From Methylococcaceae bacterium (lineage in GTDB: Bacteria; Pseudomonadota; Gammaproteobacteria; Methylococcales; Methylomonadaceae), in assembly GCA_013140705.1 (NCBI GenBank), contig JABFSH010000038.1, positions 62,001-126,000 on the forward strand: 64,000 nt of DNA, read 5' to 3'. The notes under the pieces are model-generated. The model ran no database searches, was not told the origin of the DNA, and saw only the letters and a list, made by a program, of their open reading frames with translations. This document shows, piece after piece, positions 26,243 to 34,676 of this stretch (the stretch's first letter is position 1; every line of letters begins with the position of its first letter). Made by a program: the position numbers and the translations under genes.

Positions 26243-29200
26243 ATGGAACTACAACCACCACCTATTACCCTATCATTGTGTCAAATGCGTTCCCGGCATT
26301 TTTTTATCCTGTTGAGTTCGCAGCTGGCCTGGTCTTCCTGCTGCTTTGCGGCGCCCCCCGAGACTTCGATTATTGAACTGGAAACGGTGGTCGTAGAGGG
26401 TCAGGCGCCAACTAAAATCGGCCCGATGGAAGGCTTGCAATTGAATAAGGAACAAATTCCCGGTAACGTGCAGTCCATCACCAGTGAGGAAATTAGGGAA
26501 TCCATGTCTACCAGTCTGGGTGATATGATGAACAGTCGTCTGCAGTCGGTGAATGTCAACGATTATCAAGGCAATCCCTTTCAAATGGATATCACCTATC
26601 GTGGCTTTTCGGCATCTCCGCAGATTGGCAGCCCTCAGGGGCTGTCAGTATTTCTGGATGGTGTGAGAGTCAATGAACCCTTTGGCGATGTGGTCAACTG
26701 GGATTTAATCCCGATGAATGCCTTATCAGGAATGGATATTTTTCCCGGCTCCAATCCGCTATTTGGCCTTAATACCTTAGGGGGTGCGTTGGCACTACGA
26801 ACCAAGAATGGTTTTGACGATGCCGGTGTCAATGCTGGCTTTCAGGGTGGCTCCTGGGATCGAAAAAAAGGAGAATTATCGGCGGGATGGAATAACGGCA
26901 AGCTGGGTGCGTTTATGGCCTTCACGGGCTTTGATGAAGAAGGCTGGCGGGATAATTCACCGTCACAGGTCATGCAGGGGTTTGCGCGCTTCGACTGGCG
27001 CGAAGACAAGTTTTCACTGCGCTTTAGTACACTGGTGGTTAGCAATACCCTGCTGGGTAATGGCCTGATTCCGACTGATTTGTACAAACAACATCCGGAA
27101 GCTGTCTTTACGTCACCGGACAGTACTGAAAACGAGTTGCAACAATATAACCTGGGTGGCGAGTTATTCTTTAATGACGAATGGAGTTTGACGGGGCAGA
27201 TTTATCGTCGAGACAGTAGTCGAAATTCTGTTGCCGGTGATATTTACGAAGATTTCCGGGATATGAGCGGGGGCCTGGAAGACCCCCTAAACACCGATGG
27301 CAACACCCGAACGGGCCAGCCGATTTGTCGTTATCAGGATGCCAATCTGGACGGCATTCCTGATTACGGCCTGGATGTTGATTTCGATGGCATCATCGAT
27401 TCAGGTACCTTAAATGCCCCGTTAAATCCGGGTGATGAAAATTTTTTAGCCGAGGTTCCACCTATGGACCCCGATTGTGATCAGTTAAGTTATACCCGTG
27501 TCAGTAATGGCCCGCGCAATGGTGCCTTTGGTGACCAAAGCAATCAACGGCCCGATTTATCACCCAGTGGCTGGATTGATGGCACACCCATTGGTGTACT
27601 GAGTCAAACAGCCATAGGTCAATTAACCGACGGCGGCTCCCTGCAACTGAACTGGAACGGCAATCAGCACAAGTTTATGGTCGGTGGCTCTATAGATTCC
27701 GCACATACGGATTTTGATACCAGCCAGCGCTTAGGCTTGATTGATGCCACCCATCGGGTTTATAACGATCCTTCGCAAATTGACCCTGTCTTTACGGCGG
27801 GCCGCGAAGATATCCACAACAATGCATTTGCAGGACAGTCCACGACTTTTAGCGGCTATTTCAATGAGACCTATTCCCCATGGGATAATTTGCATCTCAG
27901 TCTTGCCGGTCGTTTTAATCAGACACGGGTTAAAAATAACATGAAAGCACGAACACGTGCAGGCTTTCAGAACCTCCACGAAATTCTCGATACCAATCAG
28001 TTTCGTCCAACGGTTATTGTCTGTCCGGGCACTGATCCTTCCTCCTGCCCGGCGGCCGCAAATTATAATATTCAGGCTAACTGGATGCGAGACGTTTTTG
28101 AATCACAAAACCCTTATTATGGCATTGGAAAATATAGCGAAACGCCAACCTCGGAAACTTTTGACTATAGCTCGTTTAACCCTTCAGTCGGTTTCAGCTA
28201 TTTACCTTTTAAAGAACTGGATGTCCCTTACAAAGACCTGAATCTATTTTTTAACTGGAGTCAAGGCACAAGAACGCCATCCAGCGTAGAACTGGGATGT
28301 GCATTTGATGGCACTTTGGTCCCTGAGAATCCGGGAGATCCCAATTCGCCACTGGCACCGAAAAGTTTCTCAACAATAGGTGGTTCATGTACGCTGCCAA
28401 CTACCTTATCCGGCGATCCCTTTTTACCGCAAATCTTTGCCAATTCCTATGAATTTGGTTTGCGCGGAAAGGTCTTTGGTGACTGGGAATGGAATGCCGG
28501 TGTCTACAGAACCGATCTTAAGGACGACATTTATCTGGTCGGCATCACAGCCAACCGAAGTTTTTTCGACTCCATTGGTGATACACGTCGTCAAGGTATT
28601 GAATTCGGTTTTTCGGGTAAAGCGGGAATCGTCGATTTTAGAGTCAATTACGGCTATACCGAGGCCACTTTTCAATCACCCTGGATCATGTTAAGCCCTC
28701 ACAACAGCAGTGCCGAAAACCGCGTAAACTCCTTTTTTCCAAGCTACGGCCAGGATGGTCGGCCACTGGAGCCAGCAGTCGACATGATTCAAGTCAACCC
28801 GGGCGATCGCATACCCGGCGTTCCTCTCCACAATATCAATGCAACATTAAACCTGCATCTGACACAACAATGGGAATTTGGCGTCACCATGGTAGCGCAT
28901 TCTTCCTCGTTTGTGCGCGGCAATGAAAACAACGAGCACACGCAAGGCGCTTTCAATTACCGGGAGCAATCCAACCTTACCGGCGATGGCTACGTGATGG
29001 TCCAAGGTCGTCAATTTAAGGATGCCGGCACAGTGCCTGGTTACGCCATCTTCAATCTAAAATCCCGCTACGAGGTGTTCAAGGGATTCTCTGTATTTGG
29101 CCTGGTCAATAACATCTTTGATCGCCGCTACGCTTCGGCAGGTCGATTGGGCATCAATCCGTTTTCGCCCTCGGAATTGGGCACCATTGGCCCCAGTGGC

Positions 29201-29293
29201 TGGAATTACAACTCGAATGACTGGCAGAGCAGTACCCTCATAGGTCCGGGTGCTCCGCGAGCCTATTGGGTGGGCATGGAATATCGGTTTTAA
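26243..29293 (+). CDS. TonB-dependent outer-membrane receptor with acidic EF-hand-like loop
   Basis: About 1016 residues from ATG 26243 (ATG 26285 is a good alternative, directly before signal FFILLSSQLAWSSCCFA). A plug domain follows (NVQSITSEEIRES then DITYRGFSASPQ and GLSVFLDGVRVNEPFGD), then a large beta-barrel ending in the aromatic terminus WVGMEYRF. Bases 27338-27400 encode an acidic stretch with two EF-hand/TSP3-like motifs (DANLDGIPD and DVDFDGIID) in a presumed extracellular loop. TonB receptors import metal complexes, cobalamin or sugars. In M. buryatense a TonB receptor, LanA, is required for the lanthanide switch; this gene's position in the mxa island makes it a candidate metal receptor, but orthology to LanA is untested. 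Confidence 0.85.
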   Translation: MELQPPPITLSLCQMRSRHFFILLSSQLAWSSCCFAAPPETSIIELETVVVEGQAPTKIGPMEGLQLNKEQIPGNVQSITSEEIRESMSTSLGDMMNSRLQSVNVNDYQGNPFQMDITYRGFSASPQIGSPQGLSVFLDGVRVNEPFGDVVNWDLIPMNALSGMDIFPGSNPLFGLNTLGGALALRTKNGFDDAGVNAGFQGGSWDRKKGELSAGWNNGKLGAFMAFTGFDEEGWRDNSPSQVMQGFARFDWREDKFSLRFSTLVVSNTLLGNGLIPTDLYKQHPEAVFTSPDSTENELQQYNLGGELFFNDEWSLTGQIYRRDSSRNSVAGDIYEDFRDMSGGLEDPLNTDGNTRTGQPICRYQDANLDGIPDYGLDVDFDGIIDSGTLNAPLNPGDENFLAEVPPMDPDCDQLSYTRVSNGPRNGAFGDQSNQRPDLSPSGWIDGTPIGVLSQTAIGQLTDGGSLQLNWNGNQHKFMVGGSIDSAHTDFDTSQRLGLIDATHRVYNDPSQIDPVFTAGREDIHNNAFAGQSTTFSGYFNETYSPWDNLHLSLAGRFNQTRVKNNMKARTRAGFQNLHEILDTNQFRPTVIVCPGTDPSSCPAAANYNIQANWMRDVFESQNPYYGIGKYSETPTSETFDYSSFNPSVGFSYLPFKELDVPYKDLNLFFNWSQGTRTPSSVELGCAFDGTLVPENPGDPNSPLAPKSFSTIGGSCTLPTTLSGDPFLPQIFANSYEFGLRGKVFGDWEWNAGVYRTDLKDDIYLVGITANRSFFDSIGDTRRQGIEFGFSGKAGIVDFRVNYGYTEATFQSPWIMLSPHNSSAENRVNSFFPSYGQDGRPLEPAVDMIQVNPGDRIPGVPLHNINATLNLHLTQQWEFGVTMVAHSSSFVRGNENNEHTQGAFNYREQSNLTGDGYVMVQGRQFKDAGTVPGYAIFNLKSRYEVFKGFSVFGLVNNIFDRRYASAGRLGINPFSPSELGTIGPSGWNYNSNDWQSSTLIGPGAPRAYWVGMEYRF

Positions 29294-29759
29294 ACAGCTC
29301 GGCCAATAGTTTCACGTCAACTGAAGATGCCTGCTGACAAAAGCGTCATTCCTGCAAAAAAATTTTTCCTGAGTGCTTACAAGCTTCAGCCGAAAGAGAA
29401 ACGATGATGATCCCGTGAATTCCCCGAGGACGTAACCCCTGCATGGATTGCCGGGGTAGGCTACACGGATGTAAACCCAGCGATTTCTGTTACTTGACGC
29501 GTCACGTCCTTGTGCTCTGGATCCGGCAACTGCTCCTGCGTCGCCTAAAGCGCCTACTGTTGGTGCACTACCTCCTGCATCCTTGCAGTCGACAGGCAAT
29601 CCATGCCGGTACGACGGTTACTTGAAGGCGTGCAACTTTGGCTGAGAGTTGTGCATAATCAGACCATTTTTTTAAATCGCAGGTTTCAAAAAAGGAAATT
29701 TTCCTCTGTGTTTACAATCCTCAAACAGGCATCATGAGACCATTCTATGGAGATTTGCA
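29294..29759. other. Intergenic region holding repeat element A
   Basis: These 466 bases contain no credible gene. They include the repeat element at 29438-29609 and the leader of the orphan regulator gene. An apparent minus-strand reading with GGSAPTVGALGDAG is the repeat itself, not a protein. Confidence 0.5.
29438..29609. repeat. MITE-like element A (inverted termini, shared core)
   Basis: Perfect 12-base inverted termini GCATGGATTGCC (29441-29452) and GGCAATCCATGC (29595-29606) bound the element. Its right part, 29524-29593, is about 90 percent identical to the reverse complement of 30499-30569 in element B. No transposase is encoded. Confidence 0.65.
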
Positions 29760-30416
29760 GTGCTGAACAAAATTAATGTATTACTCGTGGATGATCATGC
29801 GGTCGTCAGAACCGGCTACAAAACCTACCTCTCGTTATCGGACAAAATTGGCGAAGTGTATGAGGCTGACCGAGGCGAATCCGCATGCCAGCTTTATTTT
29901 CAATACCAGCCGGATATTGTTGTGATGGACCTGTCAATGCCCGGAATAGGCGGATATGAGAGTATCAGGCGACTGATTCATCGAGATCCGGCCTGCAAGG
30001 TTCTGGTCTTCAGCATCCATAATGAACTGGTTTATGTAACCCGTGCGATTAAGGCCGGTGCCAAAGGTTACATTACTAAAAACAGTCTTCCTGAAACTCT
30101 GGTAACCGCTGTTTGCAAAATATCGCAAGGGGGCACTTACGTTGAACCTGACATAGCCCAGCAATTGGCCGTTTCCATGGCTACAGAGCAGGATGAATCG
30201 GAAAAGATCAAACTCCTTTCACCGAGGGAATTCGATGTCTTCTGTTTACTGGCTAATGGCTATACCGTCCGAAAAGCGGCCGAAAAACTATGTCTGAGTT
30301 ATAAAACGGTTTGTAATCATGGCACTGCCATCAAAGAAAAAATGGGGGTGGAAACGCTCACAGAATTGGCCTTATTGGCAAGCCGACAAGGCCTTATTGA
30401 AATACAAAACGAATGA
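29760..30416 (+). CDS. Orphan NarL/LuxR-family response regulator, MxaB candidate
   Basis: A 218-residue response regulator starting at GTG 29760 with GGAG nine bases upstream. Receiver: DD at 11-12, phospho-acceptor Asp57 in VVMDLSMPG, and GAKGYITK lysine. Output: LuxR helix-turn-helix (LSPREFDVFCLLANGYTVRKAA, then LSYKTVCNH). It is a close paralogue of the regulator at 11019, sharing DLSMPGIGG, ESIRR and AGAKGYITKNS, but has no adjacent kinase. MxaB in type I methanotrophs is an orphan regulator of this type needed for mxa expression, so this gene is the better positional candidate, next to mxaD. Repeat elements flank it on both sides. Confidence 0.85.
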   Translation: MLNKINVLLVDDHAVVRTGYKTYLSLSDKIGEVYEADRGESACQLYFQYQPDIVVMDLSMPGIGGYESIRRLIHRDPACKVLVFSIHNELVYVTRAIKAGAKGYITKNSLPETLVTAVCKISQGGTYVEPDIAQQLAVSMATEQDESEKIKLLSPREFDVFCLLANGYTVRKAAEKLCLSYKTVCNHGTAIKEKMGVETLTELALLASRQGLIEIQNE

Positions 30417-30606
30417 GGTACTTGCACAGCTCCTGTTAATTACCCTTCGACAGGCGAACGGAGTTTGTGTGGATTTATTTACTTTTTTCCCGTTCGTGGT
30501 CGACTGCATGGATGCAGGAGGTAGGGCACCGACAGTAGGCGCTTTAGGCGACGCAGGGAGCAGTTGCCGAGACACCGAACCACATACAGAAATTTGCAAG
30601 TACCTC
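30415..30606. repeat. MITE-like element B (12-base perfect terminal inverted repeats)
   Basis: Terminal repeats GAGGTACTTGCA (30415-30426) and TGCAAGTACCTC (30595-30606) are perfect. Inside are a TTCGACAGGCGAACGG / CCGTTCGTGGTCGA palindrome and the core 30499-30569 shared in reverse with element A. The left end overlaps the stop codon of the regulator gene. At 192 bases without coding capacity it fits a miniature inverted-repeat element. A degraded relative lies at 37231-37318. Confidence 0.7.
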
Positions 30607-30623
30607 GAATAGTTGGTCGTTAT

Positions 30624-31154
30624 TTAGTTTTCCAGTTTTTGCTTTAAACCTGCCAAACCATTCTTAAAAAACTGATTCATTGCCGCCACTGCTGCTTCAT
30701 CATTCAAGTTTTCAGGCGGAGAATTTCCCGTATCGCCACGATAAAATCGACTTTTTAATAACACTTCGCTATGGCCGGCATCGTCACCCGCCTTGACTTG
30801 AAGCGATATGGAATAGGAACTCGTTGGGAAAGCTTTGACATTTTCTGTTTTGAGTCGATAGTTGTACTCGTGATCCTGATCATTGTAATAATCCAGTTCC
30901 TCGATCAACTGTCCATTATTTTGCAAAGTAATCGTGCGAATTCCTCCAGATTCATGCTTTCCATCACCAGCACTGGCTTTTACATCAGGATGCCAGTTTG
31001 CAATCGCATCGAATTGCTTTACCGCGTTCCAGACTGCTTCGACTGACGCATTGATAACAATACTTTCTTTAGCTTTTTGGGGTGTGGGACCATGAGCTAA
31101 TGTCGACAAGGGAAATAACAAACTACTTAATAGGGCTATCAAAATAAACTTCAT
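30624..31154 (-). CDS. mxaD: MxaD, SRPBCC-fold periplasmic methanol-oxidation accessory protein
   Basis: A 176-residue secreted protein. I choose ATG 31154 (MKFILIALLSSLLFPLSTLAHG) for its clean signal peptide over a TTG six codons upstream. The mature part has the SRPBCC/polyketide-cyclase-like pattern IVINASVEAVWNAVKQFDAIANWHPDVK and a long C-terminal helix (AAMNQFFKNGLAGLKQKL). MxaD stimulates electron transfer between methanol dehydrogenase and cytochrome cL. In many methylotrophs mxaD follows mxaL; here it is about 7 kb from mxaF on the other side of the island, as a single gene. Confidence 0.85.
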   Translation of the reverse strand: MKFILIALLSSLLFPLSTLAHGPTPQKAKESIVINASVEAVWNAVKQFDAIANWHPDVKASAGDGKHESGGIRTITLQNNGQLIEELDYYNDQDHEYNYRLKTENVKAFPTSSYSISLQVKAGDDAGHSEVLLKSRFYRGDTGNSPPENLNDEAAVAAMNQFFKNGLAGLKQKLEN

Positions 31155-31306
31155 ATTTAAAAATGTCTGCAAAAAACATTATTATCAATGAACATGATGA
31201 AAACGTATTGTGTGAATTTCCTGATACGGATGGTGAATTTTTCAATTTTTAAAATTTTCCGTGAATTTATTTTTTTCATTACCTTTAAAACCATCGCTAT
31301 GAATCA

Positions 31307-32953
31307 TCAATTCTCCCAACCGCCACCCAGGGACTTGTAAAGCGCCACCCAGTTACTGGCAACTTTGGCTTCGCTGGCCACTAAATTACTCTGGGCCTGG
31401 AAGAGAGCCTGTTGCGATTCAAGAACATTCAGAAATGACGTCAAGCCTTTTTGATAAAGCTCGGCAGACAGTTCGGCAGCCAGATGATCCGCTTCAACCG
31501 CCTGAGACAATGATTGATAGCGTTGCTGCTCATTTGTATTAGCGACCAGCGCATCTTCGACTTCTTTAAAGGCATTGAGAACGGTTGACTGATAACTTAA
31601 AAACGATTGTTCATACTGGATTTTTTTACTTTTAATATTGGCATTCAACTTACCCCAGTTAAAAATCGGCATACTTATCGAAGAGGCCGCCGACCATGAT
31701 TTACCGAGAGGCGTAAAGTCGGTGATGCGCATATTTTGCAGACCCAAAAAAGCCGCCAGATTCACTTTGGGATACAGCTCAGCGGTAGCGACACCAACCG
31801 CAGCATTCGCGGCCGCCATTTGCCGTTCGGCGCGACGAATATCAGGCCTGCGCAATAGTAATTCGGAGGGAAGATTCACAATGGCATGCGACGATATTAC
31901 CGAAACTTTCCCTTCACGGGATAAGCGCAGAGCCAGGGCTCCCGGCTCTCTGCCCAGCAAAACGCCGAGCGCGTGCATGGCTTGTTTGGCCAGCGTCTGA
32001 TAGACAGGGATCGTAGCTTCCGTATTGGCGACAGCGTTGCGCGCCTGTTCCACATCCAGCATGCTGGCCAACCCGGCTTGTTGACGAACCTGGGTCAGCG
32101 CAAAGGTATCCTGCTGTGCAGTCAAATTTTCCTGAGCGACGGCCAGCAGTTTCTGATTGGCCCGCAAGTCAATATAGGTCCGCGCCACCTCCCCAATGAC
32201 CGTGATCAATACATCATGGCTGTTTTCAATTTCAGTGTCGACGTTGGCATCCGCCGCTTCAACCGCCCGCCTAACGCCGCCAAAAAAATCCAGCTCCCAT
32301 TGTGCATCGAAACCGATCTGGAAAATATTGATATGCTGGCCACCCACGCCAAAGCCACCACCCACCGTTGAGCCACCTGATTGCGACCCTGCCCCGGCCG
32401 TGGTGTTATTGAATCGGCGGCTGAGATTGCTGCGTGCTGATACACTCGGCAATCCGGCAGCAATAGTCGCCGAACGCTGGGTACGCGCATCTTGCACCCG
32501 GGTTAATGCCTGTTTTAAATCCAGATTTGCCACAGTGGCATCGATAATCAGTTGATCGAGAACCGGATCATTAAAAGTTTTCCACCATTTATCCGGCTGA
32601 CGATCAGCCAGACTGGCATTAAGCGCTGTTTCGCTCCATTTCTTGGGTATCGGTAATTCGGGGCGCTGATAATCGGGCCCAACGGCACAGCCGAGCAAGG
32701 TCAGTGATATGGTAATAACAGCGCTTAGGATTCCGTTAAAAATAACTTCCCGAAAACGCAAAATCGCCCGGCAAGCCGTTCGTGCTGAGCTTGTCGAAGC
32801 ATGAATGGCTTGCTGCGACGGAGCGGAATTTTTGCGTCTATCCTTCGACAAGGCTCTCCTGAGCACAGTCGAAGGGCACAGGACAAACGCAAAAATTTTT
32901 TCGGCACCCAATCGGTAAGTAATTTTTTGCCATATCCTTAATCGTTTATTCAT
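31307..32953 (-). CDS. Outer-membrane efflux lipoprotein (NodT/OprM family) with repeat in its N-terminal coding region
   Basis: A 548-residue reading frame whose last ~460 residues are a normal TolC-like RND/ABC outer-membrane factor (CAVGPDYQRPELPIP, DPVLDQLIIDA, LLRRPDIRRAERQMAAANA). The lipobox cysteine is at residue 89, far from the usual ~20, because a repeat (bases 32775-32897) lies between the ATG and the hydrophobic signal segment. The ATG overlaps the preceding gene by 4 bases. Either translation crosses the repeat and the signal is embedded, or the gene uses a non-standard start, or it is impaired. It would complete a three-part exporter with the upstream genes. Confidence 0.75.
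   Translation of the reverse strand: MNKRLRIWQKITYRLGAEKIFAFVLCPSTVLRRALSKDRRKNSAPSQQAIHASTSSARTACRAILRFREVIFNGILSAVITISLTLLGCAVGPDYQRPELPIPKKWSETALNASLADRQPDKWWKTFNDPVLDQLIIDATVANLDLKQALTRVQDARTQRSATIAAGLPSVSARSNLSRRFNNTTAGAGSQSGGSTVGGGFGVGGQHINIFQIGFDAQWELDFFGGVRRAVEAADANVDTEIENSHDVLITVIGEVARTYIDLRANQKLLAVAQENLTAQQDTFALTQVRQQAGLASMLDVEQARNAVANTEATIPVYQTLAKQAMHALGVLLGREPGALALRLSREGKVSVISSHAIVNLPSELLLRRPDIRRAERQMAAANAAVGVATAELYPKVNLAAFLGLQNMRITDFTPLGKSWSAASSISMPIFNWGKLNANIKSKKIQYEQSFLSYQSTVLNAFKEVEDALVANTNEQQRYQSLSQAVEADHLAAELSAELYQKGLTSFLNVLESQQALFQAQSNLVASEAKVASNWVALYKSLGGGWEN
32775..32897. repeat. REP/BIME-like repeat inside the outer-membrane factor gene
   Basis: Contains GCCGTTCGTGCTGAGCTTGTCGAAGC, split here as arms CCGTTCG and GTCGAAGC, then a palindrome CCTTCGAC (32842-32849) / GTCGAAGG (32868-32875), bounded by AATTTTTGCGT (32827-32837) and ACGCAAAAATT (32887-32897). 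The same TTCGAC/CGAACGG vocabulary occurs in the repeats at 19695 and 30448. It keeps the reading frame open. Confidence 0.65.
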
Positions 32954-33939
32954 GGCCGGACTTTGTCTGAAAAGGCCAGTTTTTCAACATTCTTAGTCGC
33001 CTCGCCATACTCCCGGGCTTCAATGAATACATCCATCTGTTGACCAACATATACAGGTAATTGACTTCGCTCAAAACGATAAAGCGCCTGCAGCACCCGC
33101 GTATCGACACGCTCGGTACTGTCACCGGTCAGTGATTGTTTCGGAATGACATAAGGCTCTACATAAGCCAGTACCAGATCAGCCCTGAATTGCCGATTAC
33201 CCCGCAGATAAGCAACAGCCGGGCTGTGTTTGTCAAAGCGCCAGGCATCATTTTCATCGATATCGACACGGACATGCAACTGATCCAGATTACCTAAAAG
33301 CAATAAAGGCTTCTGCAAAAATCCAGTGGGTGCAAATTCACCCGGCCGCACATTCACCTGCAATACCTCGCCGTCCATAGGCGCTCGAACTACAAGTCGT
33401 TCCAGTGTGGTTTTAGTGTTGTCCAGGCCAGCCTCAGCCTGGTTTACAGTAGCCAATGCGCTTTCCAGTCGGGCTTTGTTAATGGCTAAGGTATTACCTC
33501 GTCTGCGCAGTTCTTCGCGACTGATGGCCCGCCTGTCCGTGACTGATTCAGCCAGATCATTCAGGGATTTACTGTCCGCTACGGTGGCTTTAGCCACACT
33601 GACTTCGGCCAGCGCTGCGGCAAGGTCCGCCTGTTTGCTGGTCAATTCGGCACGCGCATCACGATCGTCCAGAGCAAACAGTATGGCCCCAGCTTTCACG
33701 GAATCACCCGCCTTCACCGCTACGGAGCTGACTATACCGGGCAACGGGGTACCGATGGCTACATTCTGGCTTTTAGATTCGACAATGCCGGCCCCTGCGA
33801 TAAATGATTTAAAAGGCGCTGATGCGGGAGTTGCAACAGCAGGAGCAACCGGCTGTTGCTGATTGCTGTTAACCACCGAGTACCAGGCAAATAGGAAACC
33901 GGAAATAGCCAGCATGGGAAGTACGTATTTTACTTGCAT
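32950..33939 (-). CDS. HlyD-family membrane fusion protein of an ABC exporter
   Basis: A 329-residue protein started at ATG 33939 (MQVKYVLPMLA). It has an N-terminal membrane anchor (VLPMLAISGFLFAWYSVV), a biotinyl-lipoyl-like half motif (GIVSSVAVKAGDSVKAGAILFALDD), a coiled-coil hairpin (about 85-165) and the returning lipoyl half (VVRAPMDGEVLQVNVRPGE). It bridges the inner-membrane ABC permease and the outer-membrane channel in the periplasm. The arrangement ATPase-permease-fusion protein resembles DevBCA/MacAB exporters. It is the fourth gene of the tetR-led operon. Confidence 0.85.
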   Translation of the reverse strand: MQVKYVLPMLAISGFLFAWYSVVNSNQQQPVAPAVATPASAPFKSFIAGAGIVESKSQNVAIGTPLPGIVSSVAVKAGDSVKAGAILFALDDRDARAELTSKQADLAAALAEVSVAKATVADSKSLNDLAESVTDRRAISREELRRRGNTLAINKARLESALATVNQAEAGLDNTKTTLERLVVRAPMDGEVLQVNVRPGEFAPTGFLQKPLLLLGNLDQLHVRVDIDENDAWRFDKHSPAVAYLRGNRQFRADLVLAYVEPYVIPKQSLTGDSTERVDTRVLQALYRFERSQLPVYVGQQMDVFIEAREYGEATKNVEKLAFSDKVRP

Positions 33940-33959
33940 AGTGTTTGCCTGAAAATAAT

Positions 33960-34673
33960 TCAATGAGTCGTGAACGGCAGGGAGTCCCTCACGTTGACAA
34001 CGTGACCGTCATCCATTTCGGCGATCCGGTCTGCGAAATTAAAAATACGCGCATCATGCGTCACAATCACCAAAGCCCTGTCTTTATTTAATGCAACTTC
34101 TTTTAGCAAAGACATAACCGTATGCCCCGTTTCATGATCCAGCGCGCTGGTCGGTTCATCGCAGACAATCAATCGCGGGCTATGGACCAAAGCACGTGCA
34201 ATGGCAACACGCTGCTGCTGTCCACCCGAAAGTTGTGATGGCATCGAAGTGATTCGTGTCCCCAAGCCGACTTGTTCCAGAACCTTGCAGGCTTTTTTTT
34301 CAGCTTCTCCGCGTTTCATGCCGTTGATAATCAACGGAATTGAGACATTTTCAGCAGCGCTGAGCGATGGCAACAAATTGAAGGCCTGAAAAACAAAGCC
34401 AATGTTATGGGCTCTGAAATCCAGCTTTTTCCGGCTATTCATATGTAGCAAATCTTCATCGAACACGCGGCAGGAGCCTTCATCCTGATCGAGAATACCG
34501 GCAATGACCGAAATCAATGTGGTTTTGCCACATCCGGAAGGTCCCACCAGCATCATGAGTTCACCCATGGCAATTTCCAGATCGATACCACTCAATGCGG
34601 TCACTTTTTGTCCACCGGTATCGTAGGTTTTAACCAGATTCTGGCAACTGACCGCCAATGACTGCGTACTCAT
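33960..34673 (-). CDS. ABC transporter ATP-binding protein (MacB/LolD/DevA type)
   Basis: A 237-residue ATPase with Walker A GPSGCGKTT, Q-loop FVFQAFNLLP, signature LSGGQQQRVAIARAL, Walker B LIVCDEPTSALD and switch VTHDARIF. It powers the FtsX-like permease encoded just upstream (3-base gap). The family handles macrolides, lipoproteins, glycolipids or peptides, and the substrate here is unknown. Its stop overlaps a possible TTG start of the fusion protein gene. Confidence 0.92.
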   Translation of the reverse strand: MSTQSLAVSCQNLVKTYDTGGQKVTALSGIDLEIAMGELMMLVGPSGCGKTTLISVIAGILDQDEGSCRVFDEDLLHMNSRKKLDFRAHNIGFVFQAFNLLPSLSAAENVSIPLIINGMKRGEAEKKACKVLEQVGLGTRITSMPSQLSGGQQQRVAIARALVHSPRLIVCDEPTSALDHETGHTVMSLLKEVALNKDRALVIVTHDARIFNFADRIAEMDDGHVVNVRDSLPFTTH

Positions 34674-34676
34674 GCT

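Noticed and set aside
29312-29599. Minus-strand frame with GGSAPTVGALGDAG
   Set aside because: The sequence is the repeat core, and a matching peptide appears from element B at 30500; it is repeat translation, not a gene.
29760-30416. Treating the flanking elements as a composite transposon carrying the regulator
   Set aside because: No transposase or target-site duplication is visible, and each element has its own terminal repeats; left as a hypothesis only.
30319-30612. Plus-strand frame overlapping the end of the orphan regulator
   Set aside because: Its first part is a shifted reading of the regulator gene and the rest is element B.
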